Positions 32,001 through 39,114 of a stretch of DNA of 64,000 bases are shown piece after piece. Made by a program: the position numbers and the translations under genes. The notes beneath the pieces are model-generated. The model was given only the letters and a program-made list of their open reading frames with translations. It was not told where the DNA came from and did not search any database. Numbering within the stretch: position 1 is the first letter of the stretch; each line of letters opens with the position of its first letter. The stretch spans positions 20,858 to 84,857 of the forward strand of contig JAJRQG010000063.1 of assembly GCA_024280395.1 (NCBI GenBank), read 5' to 3'. Source of the DNA: Gammaproteobacteria bacterium. Lineage in GTDB: Bacteria; Pseudomonadota; Gammaproteobacteria; Xanthomonadales; Marinicellaceae.

Positions 32001-33653
32001 TGATACGTTGGTTGTACCTCTAACTCCCATAGGATTGTTTGCTGTCGCCGTATAAACCAACGGATTGGTTACCGCACTAGAGTCAAAAGCACCTGTAATG
32101 GTGAATGTTGCATTATCTGAAGCTGGAATATTGACTAAGGTATTAACATTATTAACATTAGATGCAGTGCCACAAGAAGTGATATTATCATCCAATAAAC
32201 AGGTCCAAGATACACCTGCCGTTTCAAATTCAGCAATGACATTGTCAATTACAGATACTCCGGTTACATCAGATGGCCCAGTATTGCCTACTACCAAAGT
32301 GAACAACCCATTTTCACCTGGTGTATATGTAGTTTTAGAATCATCCAATGTTAATGATAAATTTGATTCAGGGTCATAAATCAATGACTTGCTGTCATTA
32401 ACAGGACTGGTACCTGTGACCACTGGTGTTCCAGTAGGATTGGTTGCCGTAACCGTATATATTAATGGGTCAGTTGTGGTTGCAGAATCATAGCTTACTG
32501 TCACTGTATAGGTGACACTGCCACCAGCAACAATATCTGCAGTGGTATTCAAGCGTGAATTAACAGTCCCAGCGGTACAACTACTACCAACTGAAAAAGA
32601 ACAAGTCCAACTGATGGCAGAAAATTCACTTAAATTATTATCAATAACCGTGGCTGCTAATACATCACTGTCTCCACTGTTACTTACTGTTACCGTATAA
32701 GTTTGACCATTTCCTGGAGTATAATTGGTATCTCCAGAGATTGTTGTATCCACAACAATGGACAAATTTGATACCAAATTTAAAGCATCAGAATCTGTTG
32801 CTATTGCAGGTGTTGGACCACTGGGATCAGTAGCATTGGTATCAAGTATATTGGCACTTACTGCATAAACCAAATTAATGGTTCTAATCCCGCTATCATA
32901 ATCTGCCGTTGCCACTATTATCGTAGTTTCACCAGAGGCTACATCTAATGACAAATCATTTAGCGGAGCTGGTGGTGAACAACTGCTACTAACAGTCTGT
33001 GGCGTACACGTATAACCAGTCACTGTCATACCAGGTGGCACAACATGTGAAAAGTCTACATTCAATGCATCACTGGGCCCTGCATTGAGCACTTGAATTG
33101 TATAATCAACACCAGAAACCCCTGGTGTGTAGGTAGTAGAACTATCATTAACATTAACATTGATATCTGTTTGTGAAGCGCGTGTAATGGTTTTACTATC
33201 CATATCATCATTGTTGGTGCCAGTATTATTGGTGGCAACCAAAAAATCCATATCAGTAAAAACATCAGACAATATCTGGACATTGGTAAAAGTAAAAACC
33301 ACACCATCCGTATCAGCCAAATCAATCAATGTATTGATTGCTCCTGTACCACCTGCAGTAAGACAATCAGAAGCTCCCGTTGGAACTACAGTGCATGTCC
33401 AAGCCAGGCCTGTCAACTTAGCAATAATATCGAAAGAGGCTGTTACCGATAAACCTGAAATAGTTCCGGCGGCTGCAGTGGGAGTTTTTTTAACCGTAAA
33501 GCTATAGGAACTACCTTGACTTGTACCTGGAGTAAAAGTACCAACTGTTCCCGGTGTTATTTCAACAATGACATCAATTTGCGCCATTACCAACCCAGAA
33601 AAAAGTACCAATAAGGCACACAAGCCATTTTTAAATGTGATTCCACTATTCAT
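20046..33653 (-). CDS. 4535-residue DUF11 protein with beta-propellers nested inside the DUF11 domains
   Basis: A signal peptide (about 1-24, ending VMA) is followed by about 16 DUF11-type Ig-like domains, most opening with a [DN]-L-x-[IV]-x-K-T motif and continuing with YTIVVSNxGPSDA. Domains 8 to 12 are each interrupted by lactonase/YVTN-type propeller repeats, at residues about 1097-1859 (double length), 2000-2387, 2475-2866, 3057-3423 and 3556-3934. Four of these insertions begin just after the domain's W-[ST]-C or W-Q-C cysteine and end at the next cysteine. The third lies after the first strand instead. Four further DUF11 domains follow, and the protein ends IIFIDGFEGSVP. One uninterrupted frame covers 13.6 kb. 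The ribosome site is weak (CGGGAA). It is the first gene of the run and overlaps the isomerase gene by ATGA. An adhesin or surface-fibre role is inferred from family knowledge only. Confidence 0.85.
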   Translation of the reverse strand: MNSGITFKNGLCALLVLFSGLVMAQIDVIVEITPGTVGTFTPGTSQGSSYSFTVKKTPTAAAGTISGLSVTASFDIIAKLTGLAWTCTVVPTGASDCLTAGGTGAINTLIDLADTDGVVFTFTNVQILSDVFTDMDFLVATNNTGTNNDDMDSKTITRASQTDINVNVNDSSTTYTPGVSGVDYTIQVLNAGPSDALNVDFSHVVPPGMTVTGYTCTPQTVSSSCSPPAPLNDLSLDVASGETTIIVATADYDSGIRTINLVYAVSANILDTNATDPSGPTPAIATDSDALNLVSNLSIVVDTTISGDTNYTPGNGQTYTVTVSNSGDSDVLAATVIDNNLSEFSAISWTCSFSVGSSCTAGTVNSRLNTTADIVAGGSVTYTVTVSYDSATTTDPLIYTVTATNPTGTPVVTGTSPVNDSKSLIYDPESNLSLTLDDSKTTYTPGENGLFTLVVGNTGPSDVTGVSVIDNVIAEFETAGVSWTCLLDDNITSCGTASNVNNVNTLVNIPASDNATFTITGAFDSSAVTNPLVYTATANNPMGVRGTTNVSGTDSDDVLDRKVNLSITKTSKNGSLVPNEPFTYSIVVSNAGPSDLGAGFMIDTNGVFVQTENGVNLVDNLDVNLLGDHPTNCNVNLQPEDPVLTTPCWEYCSSDRGAIDGDITPDNCPLTSEIVKGTGEVLSVPLRVASGNSSEIRIHTRLKSAGGSDCDIATAADNEVCNTVTISIAEPLTTQNVGADALTDDVSNEITNGTDLVVTKTDGKITTASGTSNSYDIVVRNNGFVPAIGITVTDVMPLYPTNLGGYETNSISWTCTTSDAGACCNTLSNICGLGSPTSPENSDQLNASIDLEAQTEVTFTITGDIAANATGIISNSVTATLPADVDETNPLNNTNIVDTTSLGEVSDIKLEKTLGPITQNTNDPTITNLTYKIVVTNLGPSSASNINVVDQLSDLKFDLSTRSWTCAITGQGSCVSAGPVTNAAINTQVSLEVNSTATFMVEVSTQANKTGKVVNVASATTAGFDPVDSNNSDSVEYSLSGTSKLTISNSGSPSVATPGKPVSYTINVTNEGPDDAFGANVVDVFPPELSDVEWSCSAVSPVPGGLTAFQTSLLSASGTHMIASPDDNHIYVTSPNINGIDSKLYVFKRNTVVGSQFGDINIVETITQGVDSVDGIETPLAMSMSNSGQHLYVLSDVVTGMAPTIATFGRDTNPFSANFGKLTYLGPMADNIPAAPVDILLSNNQKYVYITGDDEINVYSRDTGSGLLAHVSTILQSDAGAMAQNPDGSIVYVVDATGGNVNAYTSNSMTGDLTFINTLNDANIGSVNDVVSSDDGMNLYLASTGTNKLVVLDQISGGGPIAVAYNTAYNDINLLFNATETLVGLTSVAISKDGQHVFVGNPIADAVFVLNRTSQGALNKQEKINVVGLDEVNDVIITIDGKHVMTTASGLQGKTLTVLERRQPDPVFAFVESEIDGYNDTIDTGGVVDGLLGASAVVVSYDGKYVYAAGLGDNSISVFARDKSKGSTNETKGLHLNFIASYNNNDSGISNIIDVDSMVITPNDKYLYVGSADQSTLAVFKTASDGTLTQVESHSHASNTIDGLLGVAALAVDATSQDLYIAGKFEASVAHYSINSADGKLTFVDAVANGDAGVNGLAGARSIAISPDGQHVIVANSIDDSVVVLSRDAMDGKITFMQSLFSVGDQPMDLAISPDGEHVYVVSANDSRLTVLKRVTGSDNFGRLSNITSYSDGIAGFDYLLGARTVAVSNDGSKVYVGSEFDNAISMMDREQNSNSVTFGQLALIEVQVAIQVETDNANQVEVLSQIYDLVVSKDSKHVYTAGFSANAISAFVLGSGSSCSAKGSGNIDDIVDVGVNGTLTYSVTAKIRPDATGVLTTEASLISPDNFTTIMPVNNCTSAAGMANENCDLDNITLVPKTDLTITKTDNRLSAIAGEPIQYEIVVSNIGPSNAKSTASEVITITDLLGSDFDSGSVNWTCDATGSGSLAFTQVVKNGNNNTVGLQGVSSLAIASDLAGLGPHVLATSVLDNGLLAFSINQTTGELTQVLEAGDFVQATGNINLTGARDVIVIDNDVYVASKVDDSLVAFKASDSSGLTLSWVANHNFSSGAFGLNQAVSLVASNDGKNIYVAGANDNSVVVFSRDLMTGVLTPTSVITQGDANGSLGLSGVNALAISGDNNSIYTSGVNNGKLGVYKRNLVDGSLSLVEVQDSSSTGVTLTGVSSIHVSNDGKQVYVSSASNNAVYVFTRKNDVPLSDSTYGSLSLQQALYQNTDNVIGLLSPAEVTASVDGRHVYVASEQSDSVVWFARNLDTGNLTFGGIINDITSNVDGLDGAISVVVDVSGNFVYVAGSKDNGIAVLSRLDDSFCLAGGTGDIQTNVDIAVNGSLTFLVNATVAAGVTGSISNTASVSSCYTPVPMDLSTCSGSDNVNTNNTDTDTDSVNPVADLMITKTDGLSQYDGLSGAVKVTGNNENLYVAAKGENAIGIFARNDNGADADFGNLNYLGNVQNGIDGVSGLLAVSDVLLSADGKTLYAAGSGDNSVVVFSRSLADGSLTFLERHSSGVFGVIGIEGVKSIALSDDGMHLYATGPLTNSMAVFTVDQTDGRLSFEQSLQNAVDGASGLISASDVAVSVDGKHVYVTSDIDNSVNVFLRNPNSSSLGFGQLSYMASYTNGVDGVAGLSGASALTLSKANDGDFVYVLGSAEQSVVVFSRDVSTGVLTFVEFKQNGTSSVEGLTLGRDLMLNADETSLYVAGFTENALVQFDRNTTDGTLLFVNALNDGDPLLLPGENIDGLSGASGVFLPSDDTHVYIAASGDNSIAAFGRDNSGTIGQNGNIVFQQSLIDGEGGVSPGTEVTYTIVVSNAGPSNVKKAEIVDVFPPEFEQITYECFPVAGAMCPMGLHTGNVNIVADLPVGSSVEIIAKGMIKSDVTGVLVNTATVASSTNPSDAISDPDLTNNSATDDDTLLSPAVNLVVTKENGVNAVIPGTSVTYTIVVSNDAMMPGNNEPADINNVLITDIVPEEISNVTWSCQAFPQPGLLDDADGNDLINNFTSYNDLDFHNDMVINQSGTHAYVTGVSSGSSVVLVYERNLRTGELLEIQRLTNATNGVSGLAGANGVALSPDQKYLYVASDVDDSVVTFSIDGMTNQLSFVGILTDGLSGVNGLGGATDIVLSIDGIHVYVAAKLDNAIAQFNRNPITGVLSFNTVLTGVEGLSGVEAMVFDATGQFLLVAGESNDSLASFKRTAGSGILVPADVIQDFEVAGSVLKQPRDVIIQAGKVYVASYASDAVSVFDMNALTGELSYNYVIHHGDTSVSALEGPESLVFSDTGNELYVASSISGSVTLFALENEVLSALNVVYDTSTIAGLDNVSEILIDPQGGFFYALSDDLVLASLLNGSNCQSQGTGNVNDMADISSGGHLTYTVQGDVQPAVTGVLSNTATALTGTGFVELFSPDNSATDTDPLTPISDLSVIKTDGLTEVVAGTPLAYDISAFAAGPSTVNASLVDMVPLFPTDNAGFFEGTIQWQCALNKTVQFSQEYSDDMANGLNGVSDVIVSSDGLYAYATSSIDGSVSIFNRNISGELTFDSVVNEGDMLIGGMVEGLAGAASLSFDSTEQYLYIVSEMANSVVVFSRDTNTGLLDFIQKVSSGVDGIVGMTGPVGLVVTPDNKAVYVAAKGSDSITVLARDESTGMLSFVERIKDGFGTIPVVDVIAGINDIKISYDGKFVYTSSTKFFSAIAVFSRDLTTQSLTFVEVIRSGDSNGGLTVAGMDGLQSITMSPGSRYFYAVASTDSSLLTFSRNDIDGTLTYQRVLQVGDADSGEIMTPTSVTITPDGGRLLITDANTDSVSLFDRNISTGTLALVDVFTNIVHGSALMNEPKSLVTDGINILVVSEVSSALVALRITAHSECLVDNTDPNIAAANLFMTPGSAGGINVQALVHPSARGIINNTAAITPILGAGDDNLANNFGLDTTTITIETDVEIIKTGPANAIAGEAIEYTLILTNTGPSDALDVRVTDIFDAAIINATWLCSSTGRSLCNNVNGTGSVDTIVNVAINGQVEINISATVDPAFLGTLDNSATAIVIEEGFNTDTDLSNNTIMISTTVTMVADVAVTKTNNQTVLIAGETIVYEIVVTNNGPSDAPDNLVTDIMPSLLTNVTWTCMTDAASNCSATGTGNINDITYISANGQLTYQVTAFLPSATEVGVISNSVDVEVRQPATDPNLSNNNAVDTDTTDIVADVMIELTSDINPYDPDGPVNLPFLIDITNVGPSDARNVMATFDIAANATYQIPFRCVEQTSLVLLCDIGYMVAGENKKIAIDYRLVEATPTTITSTAIVTATTFDPDLNNNTSMLDTELLTGIDIRVTKSNGSNILRLGFQTTYFIRIDNIGSIDAGNINIVETMPAELLNGTWTCSASNGATCLISNASSVISATGNLPSGGVIEIVVEALVDPALPNLVLTEISNTVEATMVTPIVEQDYQLLNNTATDTDVLLRIIFIDGFEGSVP

Positions 33654-34160
33654 GATTGATTCCCGATATTTATTGTTTTTAGTTGTTTAACTTGAACAAG
33701 TGAAGTCCTAGAATAATATTTTTGAAGGCAATCTGAAAATAAAATTTTCATCAATGCAAATGTTTTATTACAGACTTTAGTATTTTTTTGAATGGAAGTT
33801 TGCAAAGTATTATCCCCTTAATAACAACTCTTTAAAAACCCTATTATAAAATTTTACTGCGTTCTATCGTTATAACAAATGATGCAAATGTTTGTACAAA
33901 TGGAGCAAACAGAAAATTTATTAGTCGTAAACCTATGAATTATATAGCTTTAGGTTTTATACAAGAAAGGCAAAAATATTTAATATAAAAGTCATTACTC
34001 ATAAAATAAAACCACAAAGTCAGTTTTTATTTGTCCTTAAATTAAATCGATATAGCTTGAAACCTCCTCAATGACAACGCACGGGCTTATCGATTTCTGG
34101 GTTTGATAAATTTCAAACTCTCATTAAATTTCTATGCTTCAAGGTTTAAAAACCTTATCT
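33654..34160. promoter_or_regulatory. 507-bp AT-rich gap upstream of the giant-protein operon
   Basis: I find no supportable gene here. It must hold the promoter of the 27-kb minus-strand run. On the minus strand two -10-like boxes can be seen, TATAAT at 33843-33848 and TATTAT at 33713-33718, neither with a convincing -35. A small inverted repeat ACTTG-AA-CAAGT lies at 33690-33701, close downstream of the second box. A short AAGGTT/AACCTT hairpin at 34141-34156 lies behind the SpoIID-type gene but has no T-tract. The assignments are tentative. Confidence 0.3.
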
Positions 34161-35969
34161 TTATTCTTCAAAAGAATCTACAAACAATAAATCAGGTAAT
34201 TGCTCTATGGTAATGACATTGTTTGTCCTGAAAGTCATAAGAGCCCAATCAGCACCAGTAATAATATTGTCGTTATTAACATCTAAATATACAGCAGTTA
34301 ATAAATCATAAACTCCAAGTTGAACATTTGAAGGCAAACTAAAATTTCGATTCAGGTCATTAATACCAGCTTGCATTAAAGTAAAAACATCATCATTTGA
34401 TGAATCAGAATAGACAGCACTACTATTAATTAAGCTTGCACCAAGAACAATAGGGCCAAATGAAGTGGCATTTGCGTTAAAAACTTGAAAATTTATTGTA
34501 AAGGTTTGATTGGCATGCACTGTGCTTACACTACTGGTAATGGCGTCAATTCTTATTGGCGAAGTATTGTATTGACTTCGGTTTCCCGAAGGGTTATTTT
34601 GGGCGTTATAATAGAAATCGACAATATCGGCAAATCCTTCACCTGCCAGAGCATTGAATTGCGTACCCCATTGAGACATGCCTCGACCATGTCCGAAACA
34701 TCCGCGACCAGTTGAAGAAGGATCACTCAAACAAGACCAGTCTGTCGCGGGAGAACCAACAGATCCGTCCCCACAGGACAAGTCCGCATTGGTACAGGAC
34801 AAGCCATCACCCGGATCATTCCAACTGTTGTTTTGTGCTGAGTATTCTGAACGGGCAAGTTCTCCATTTTTTTCAAGCATGATACCAGTTGTTGCTTTTG
34901 CCGCATTTACTGTGGCCGTATAACTGGTACTGCCAAAAGCTTGGCAACATGGTCCTGCACAGATATCATAGCCGTTATATGGTGGATTTAACACATGCCA
35001 AGCGCCATAAGAACGGAAAGGAATGCTACCAGCCTTGAGACTTTCAGTATTCCACGATGAAATCCATTCATTGTCTAGACCTTTTTGCACATAACTCTCA
35101 AGGGAATACACTTGACTGCTTGTACAATTTGAGCCACAACATGTACCTCCAGAACTGCTAAAACCAACTCGAATGTTTGCTGGTGGTTGCATGAAAATGC
35201 CACCACCAGCACGTTCAGTTATCTCTGGTGGCAATTCACTTGCTTTTTGATATAACTTATCTTGCAACCATTCTTGATCGACTTTATTATTGAGTACATC
35301 AGATAAAGGATGATGCATACTGTGTTCAACAACTCCCATGCCCGGCTTTAAATCAATGATCATATTAAATGAAGATTTCGATTCAATAGCACTCCAAATT
35401 TGAGATATGTACCCTCTACTACTGAAAATTAACGTGGCATTATCTGGAATCTCATCATCGAACATAAAAAACCCATCAGAATCACTTTTGGTCAAATATC
35501 GCACTTGGTTATTTGATAATTCGATGGTTACATTTTCAAGAGGGTTAATGGAATTTTTATCATAGATATAACCACAAATTCGGTTATTTTGACAGAGACT
35601 GTTTTTGGTCAGTCCCTCAAATCTATCTAAATTTATTTGCGTTAGTTTTACTTTACTTTCAGGCTCAATATAAGTTATTAAAGGTTTATAATTCCTAGCC
35701 TTTATTGATAACAATTGAGTTTTCTGGCTTGAAATCAGAGTAATTTTGTTGTTCTGGACTTGAATTTTTTGTTTGTTAAAACCACTATTAAAAGAAAATT
35801 TTCCAAGCTTGATTTGTTGCCATTGACGTGTACTTAATTTATCTTTATCTACTTCTACAATTGTAATTTGGACATCAACTACTTCACCTGTTTGACTATC
35901 GCGAACGCTGAATTCATGCGCATTAGCTGTAAAATTTAAAATAAAAACAAAAGCAATTAATAGTGGCAT
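34161..35969 (-). CDS. secreted SpoIID/LytB-domain protein with DSFE tail
   Basis: This 602-residue exported protein starts with a signal peptide ending ANA (about 1-17). A carboxypeptidase-regulatory-like beta domain lies at about 128-195 (ICGYIYDKN onward). The SpoIID/LytB domain follows at about 250-460. The segment SLESYVQKGLDNEWISSW matches the family's catalytic region, with Glu301 in NEW at the position of the lytic transglycosylase glutamate, and GHGRGMSQWG is the family's hallmark near its end. The domain contains many cysteines (GGTCCGSNC, CAGPCC and others), suggesting disulfides. The C-terminal part is an Ig-like domain followed by LLFVDSFEE. SpoIID cleaves peptidoglycan glycan strands in spore formers; here an envelope role is inferred. 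It stands alone, with 507 bp after it and 193 bp of non-coding sequence before it. Confidence 0.78.
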   Translation of the reverse strand: MPLLIAFVFILNFTANAHEFSVRDSQTGEVVDVQITIVEVDKDKLSTRQWQQIKLGKFSFNSGFNKQKIQVQNNKITLISSQKTQLLSIKARNYKPLITYIEPESKVKLTQINLDRFEGLTKNSLCQNNRICGYIYDKNSINPLENVTIELSNNQVRYLTKSDSDGFFMFDDEIPDNATLIFSSRGYISQIWSAIESKSSFNMIIDLKPGMGVVEHSMHHPLSDVLNNKVDQEWLQDKLYQKASELPPEITERAGGGIFMQPPANIRVGFSSSGGTCCGSNCTSSQVYSLESYVQKGLDNEWISSWNTESLKAGSIPFRSYGAWHVLNPPYNGYDICAGPCCQAFGSTSYTATVNAAKATTGIMLEKNGELARSEYSAQNNSWNDPGDGLSCTNADLSCGDGSVGSPATDWSCLSDPSSTGRGCFGHGRGMSQWGTQFNALAGEGFADIVDFYYNAQNNPSGNRSQYNTSPIRIDAITSSVSTVHANQTFTINFQVFNANATSFGPIVLGASLINSSAVYSDSSNDDVFTLMQAGINDLNRNFSLPSNVQLGVYDLLTAVYLDVNNDNIITGADWALMTFRTNNVITIEQLPDLLFVDSFEE

Positions 35970-36162
35970 TATTTTGAATATTTTTTATGAGAGCTAATTA
36001 TAGTTTATCTCAAATCAAAATGGGCAACTACTTTTTAATTTTATCTAGGCCATAGTTGGCAAGCGCCTATTTTCAACTCCCATAATTTTTTATCTCATAT
36101 TGAAAAATAACAATCGCTAATTTGGCTCTTCTTATTTCTGTCATGCACATACTTATTAGCCT

Positions 36163-37608
36163 TTACAAACTTTCAATCGCCTTAATACAATAACCCAATA
36201 TAGAAGGAATAAACAACAACAATGCCAATTGCAATAGTGCGTTGAAACTCAAGATAGATTTCACATCAAAACCAGCAGTGATTTCTTGGTCACTTTCTGA
36301 CTCATCGAAGTACATGACTTTTATAAGTTTCAAATAGTAGAATGAACCTATGACAGCAAAAATAACCGCAATGCTTGCTAGCACATAAAACCCTTGATCT
36401 ACTACTGCTTTTAACACATACAATTTTGAGAAGAAACCAACCAAAGGTGGGAAACCTGCCATTGATGCTACAATTAATAGCATCATAAAAGCAAACCAGC
36501 CATTGCGTTGATTTAAGCCTTTGAAATCAGATATGTTTTCCGCTTCGAATCCTTTGCACGATAAAACGATGATCATACCGAAACCTGCAACACTCATTAA
36601 TGCGTAAGTGATGATATAAAACATAGAGGCCGAATAACCTTCTTCACCGCCCAAGAATCCCAGTAACATAAAACCAATATGGGAAATGGTTGAATAAGCA
36701 AATAATCGTTTAATATTGGTTTGTTGTAAGGCAAATAAATTACCAATAATGATAGACAACAAGGCAATCACTGCAATGATGTGCTGCCATTGAGCAAAAA
36801 CACCGTCTAAACTTTGGCCCAATATTCTTACTGCAAAAGCGAATGCAGCGATTTTTGGAGCAGATGATATAAATAAGGTTGTGGCTGTTGGTGCGCCCTG
36901 ATAAACATCAGGAACCCACATATGAAAAGGTGCAGCGCCCAATTTAAATGCAACTCCTACTAAAACAAAGACCAAGCCAAATACAACCAACATGGTGTCT
37001 TGTGATTGACCAATAGCTGCTGAAATTTGGTCAATTTGCAATGAACCAGTGGCTCCGTAGATCATACTCATGCCGTACAACAACATGCCTGAAGCGATTG
37101 CACCCAAGATAAAATACTTCATTGCTGACTCGTTTGATTGTGCATTGTCCCGATCATATGCTACCAATGCATAAGAACTCAATGCCAATAACTCTAAACC
37201 CAAATACAATGTAATGTAATTATAACCAGAAATCATAATCATGATACCCAGTAAACCAAATAACATTAGCGCAAAAAATTCACCTTTGAAGATATTCTTA
37301 TTTCGCAAATATTGTTTTGAGTATATGAACACAAACAACATAATAAAATACACGGCAACTTTTAACACATCTCCCATATAGTCGCGAACGAAGTTTCCGT
37401 TAAACAAAACTTGCTTAACCAACTCTTGGGTTCCCATATGGCTTTTAGCCGTTGCAATCGCTGCAAAAACCACACCTGCAATAGAGGTTAGCACCAATAA
37501 CCCACCTTTTTCATGAGTGGTAAAAAGACCCAATATTAATACAATACAGGCTGTAGCTAGAATAATTAATTCTGGTAAAACTGGGGTTAATTCAGACCAT
37601 CCAAACAT
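36163..37608 (-). CDS. nuoN: NADH-quinone oxidoreductase subunit N
   Basis: This 481-residue, antiporter-like membrane subunit of complex I has about 14 helices and carries one of the proton channels in the membrane arm. The family pattern is visible around residues 130-150 (LYLGLELLALSSYALVAY, with the conserved glutamate) and in the helix with KLGAAPFHMWVPDVYQGAP. The length is normal. It is the last gene of the operon, three bases after nuoM. No clear terminator hairpin follows within the 193-bp gap. Confidence 0.96.
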   Translation of the reverse strand: MFGWSELTPVLPELIILATACIVLILGLFTTHEKGGLLVLTSIAGVVFAAIATAKSHMGTQELVKQVLFNGNFVRDYMGDVLKVAVYFIMLFVFIYSKQYLRNKNIFKGEFFALMLFGLLGIMIMISGYNYITLYLGLELLALSSYALVAYDRDNAQSNESAMKYFILGAIASGMLLYGMSMIYGATGSLQIDQISAAIGQSQDTMLVVFGLVFVLVGVAFKLGAAPFHMWVPDVYQGAPTATTLFISSAPKIAAFAFAVRILGQSLDGVFAQWQHIIAVIALLSIIIGNLFALQQTNIKRLFAYSTISHIGFMLLGFLGGEEGYSASMFYIITYALMSVAGFGMIIVLSCKGFEAENISDFKGLNQRNGWFAFMMLLIVASMAGFPPLVGFFSKLYVLKAVVDQGFYVLASIAVIFAVIGSFYYLKLIKVMYFDESESDQEITAGFDVKSILSFNALLQLALLLFIPSILGYCIKAIESL

Positions 37609-37611
37609 AGT

Positions 37612-39114
37612 TTATACCTTCGTCACTGAAATTTGTTGAATAAGATGTTCTACAGATACACGCATCACATCAATTAAAGGCTCAGGATATAAACCCAAAC
37701 CAAGTACGGCAAGCGCTAACACTGCCAAGATAAAAGACTCACGCTTTGTAATATCCGTTAATTGTGCAACAGATTCAGATTTCACTTCACCGAATACTAC
37801 CCGCTTCACCATCCACAATGAATACGCTGCACCAAAAATCAAAGTCAATGCTGCTAAAAATGCAAACCAGAAACTGGCTTGAAAACTGCTTAAAATAATC
37901 ATGAATTCACCAACGAATCCAGAAGTACCTGGAAGTCCAGCATTACTCATGGCAAAAAATACAAAGAATGCACCAAATATTGGCATGGTATTTATCACAC
38001 CGCCATAAGAGCTTATCTTTCTGGTATGCATACGATCATACAACACACCAACACACAAGAACAATGCCGCTGATATGAATCCATGTGAAACCATTTGCAC
38101 CATTGCCCCTTCAAGAGCCATATTGGTATCAGCGCTTTTTCCTATCAAAGCAAATGCTATAAATATTCCCAATGTTACAAAACCCATATGTGAAATCGAT
38201 GAATAAGCAATCAATTTCTTCATGTCTTTCTGCACCATGGCAATCAACCCGATATAGACAATAGCAATCAAAGACAATGCAATTACGATGCCGGCTAAAT
38301 CACTGCTGGCATCTGGTGTAATCGGCAATGAAAACCTCAAAAAACCATAACCACCAATCTTCAACATGATCGCTGCTAGAATCACAGAACCAGCTGTTGG
38401 CGCTTCAACGTGAGCATCAGGTAACCAAGTATGTACGGGAAACATCGGAATCTTGACAGCAAATGCCAAGAAGAATGCAAAGAATATCCATGTTTGTTCT
38501 TTTAATGACAAGGTTAATTCGGCCATATCAGCAATCGCAAAACTTCCACCTTTCATGTATAAATAGATTAATGCAATCAACATAAATACCGATCCAAAAA
38601 AGGTATAAATGAAGAACTTAATCGTTGCATAGACTCTATTTGGTCCGCCCCAAATCCCGATAATTAAAAACATGGGGATTAACATCGCTTCAAAGAAGAT
38701 ATAAAACAACATGGCATCTTGTGCACAAAATACACCAATCATGAAGGCTTCTAACATTAAAAAAGCAGCCATAAACTGATGAACATTCTTAGTAATTACT
38801 TTCCAAGCTGACAATACTGTAAGAACCGTTATAAATGTAGTTAATACAATCAAAGGCATAGCAATACCATCAACACCTAGATGATAATTGATGTTTAATG
38901 AAGGAATCCAAGCTACTTTTTCAACAAACTGCATAGCTGCAGTAGTTGTATCAAAGTTTTGCCACAATGGAATACTCAATAACAAAGTCAACACTGCTGT
39001 CAACATAGCCAACAATCTTGCTAGACCTGCTCTATTTGGGCCCAATGCCAGTATTGCAAATGCTGCAATGATAGGTAACCAAATCAATAAACTTAATAAT
39101 GACCAACTGTTCAT
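37612..39114 (-). CDS. nuoM: NADH-quinone oxidoreductase subunit M
   Basis: This 500-residue antiporter-like subunit forms a proton channel in the membrane arm. The helix with LFYIFFEAMLIPMFLIIG holds the conserved proton-path glutamate, and KIPMFPVHTWLPDAHVEAP is the family's broken-helix signature with its lysine. The gene overlaps nuoL by four bases (ATGA, 39111-39114). Its length is usual for the family. Confidence 0.96.
   Translation of the reverse strand: MNSWSLLSLLIWLPIIAAFAILALGPNRAGLARLLAMLTAVLTLLLSIPLWQNFDTTTAAMQFVEKVAWIPSLNINYHLGVDGIAMPLIVLTTFITVLTVLSAWKVITKNVHQFMAAFLMLEAFMIGVFCAQDAMLFYIFFEAMLIPMFLIIGIWGGPNRVYATIKFFIYTFFGSVFMLIALIYLYMKGGSFAIADMAELTLSLKEQTWIFFAFFLAFAVKIPMFPVHTWLPDAHVEAPTAGSVILAAIMLKIGGYGFLRFSLPITPDASSDLAGIVIALSLIAIVYIGLIAMVQKDMKKLIAYSSISHMGFVTLGIFIAFALIGKSADTNMALEGAMVQMVSHGFISAALFLCVGVLYDRMHTRKISSYGGVINTMPIFGAFFVFFAMSNAGLPGTSGFVGEFMIILSSFQASFWFAFLAALTLIFGAAYSLWMVKRVVFGEVKSESVAQLTDITKRESFILAVLALAVLGLGLYPEPLIDVMRVSVEHLIQQISVTKV

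Noticed and set aside
20161..33507. Many plus-strand open frames of 60-190 codons opposite the 4535-residue gene
   Set aside because: They follow the repeat pattern of the coding strand, lack start signals, and match no family.
6590..33653. The giant-gene region as a prophage or mobile island
   Set aside because: I saw no integrase, transposase or terminal repeats, and base composition looks like the neighbourhood. The tRNA in the window is distant and intact.
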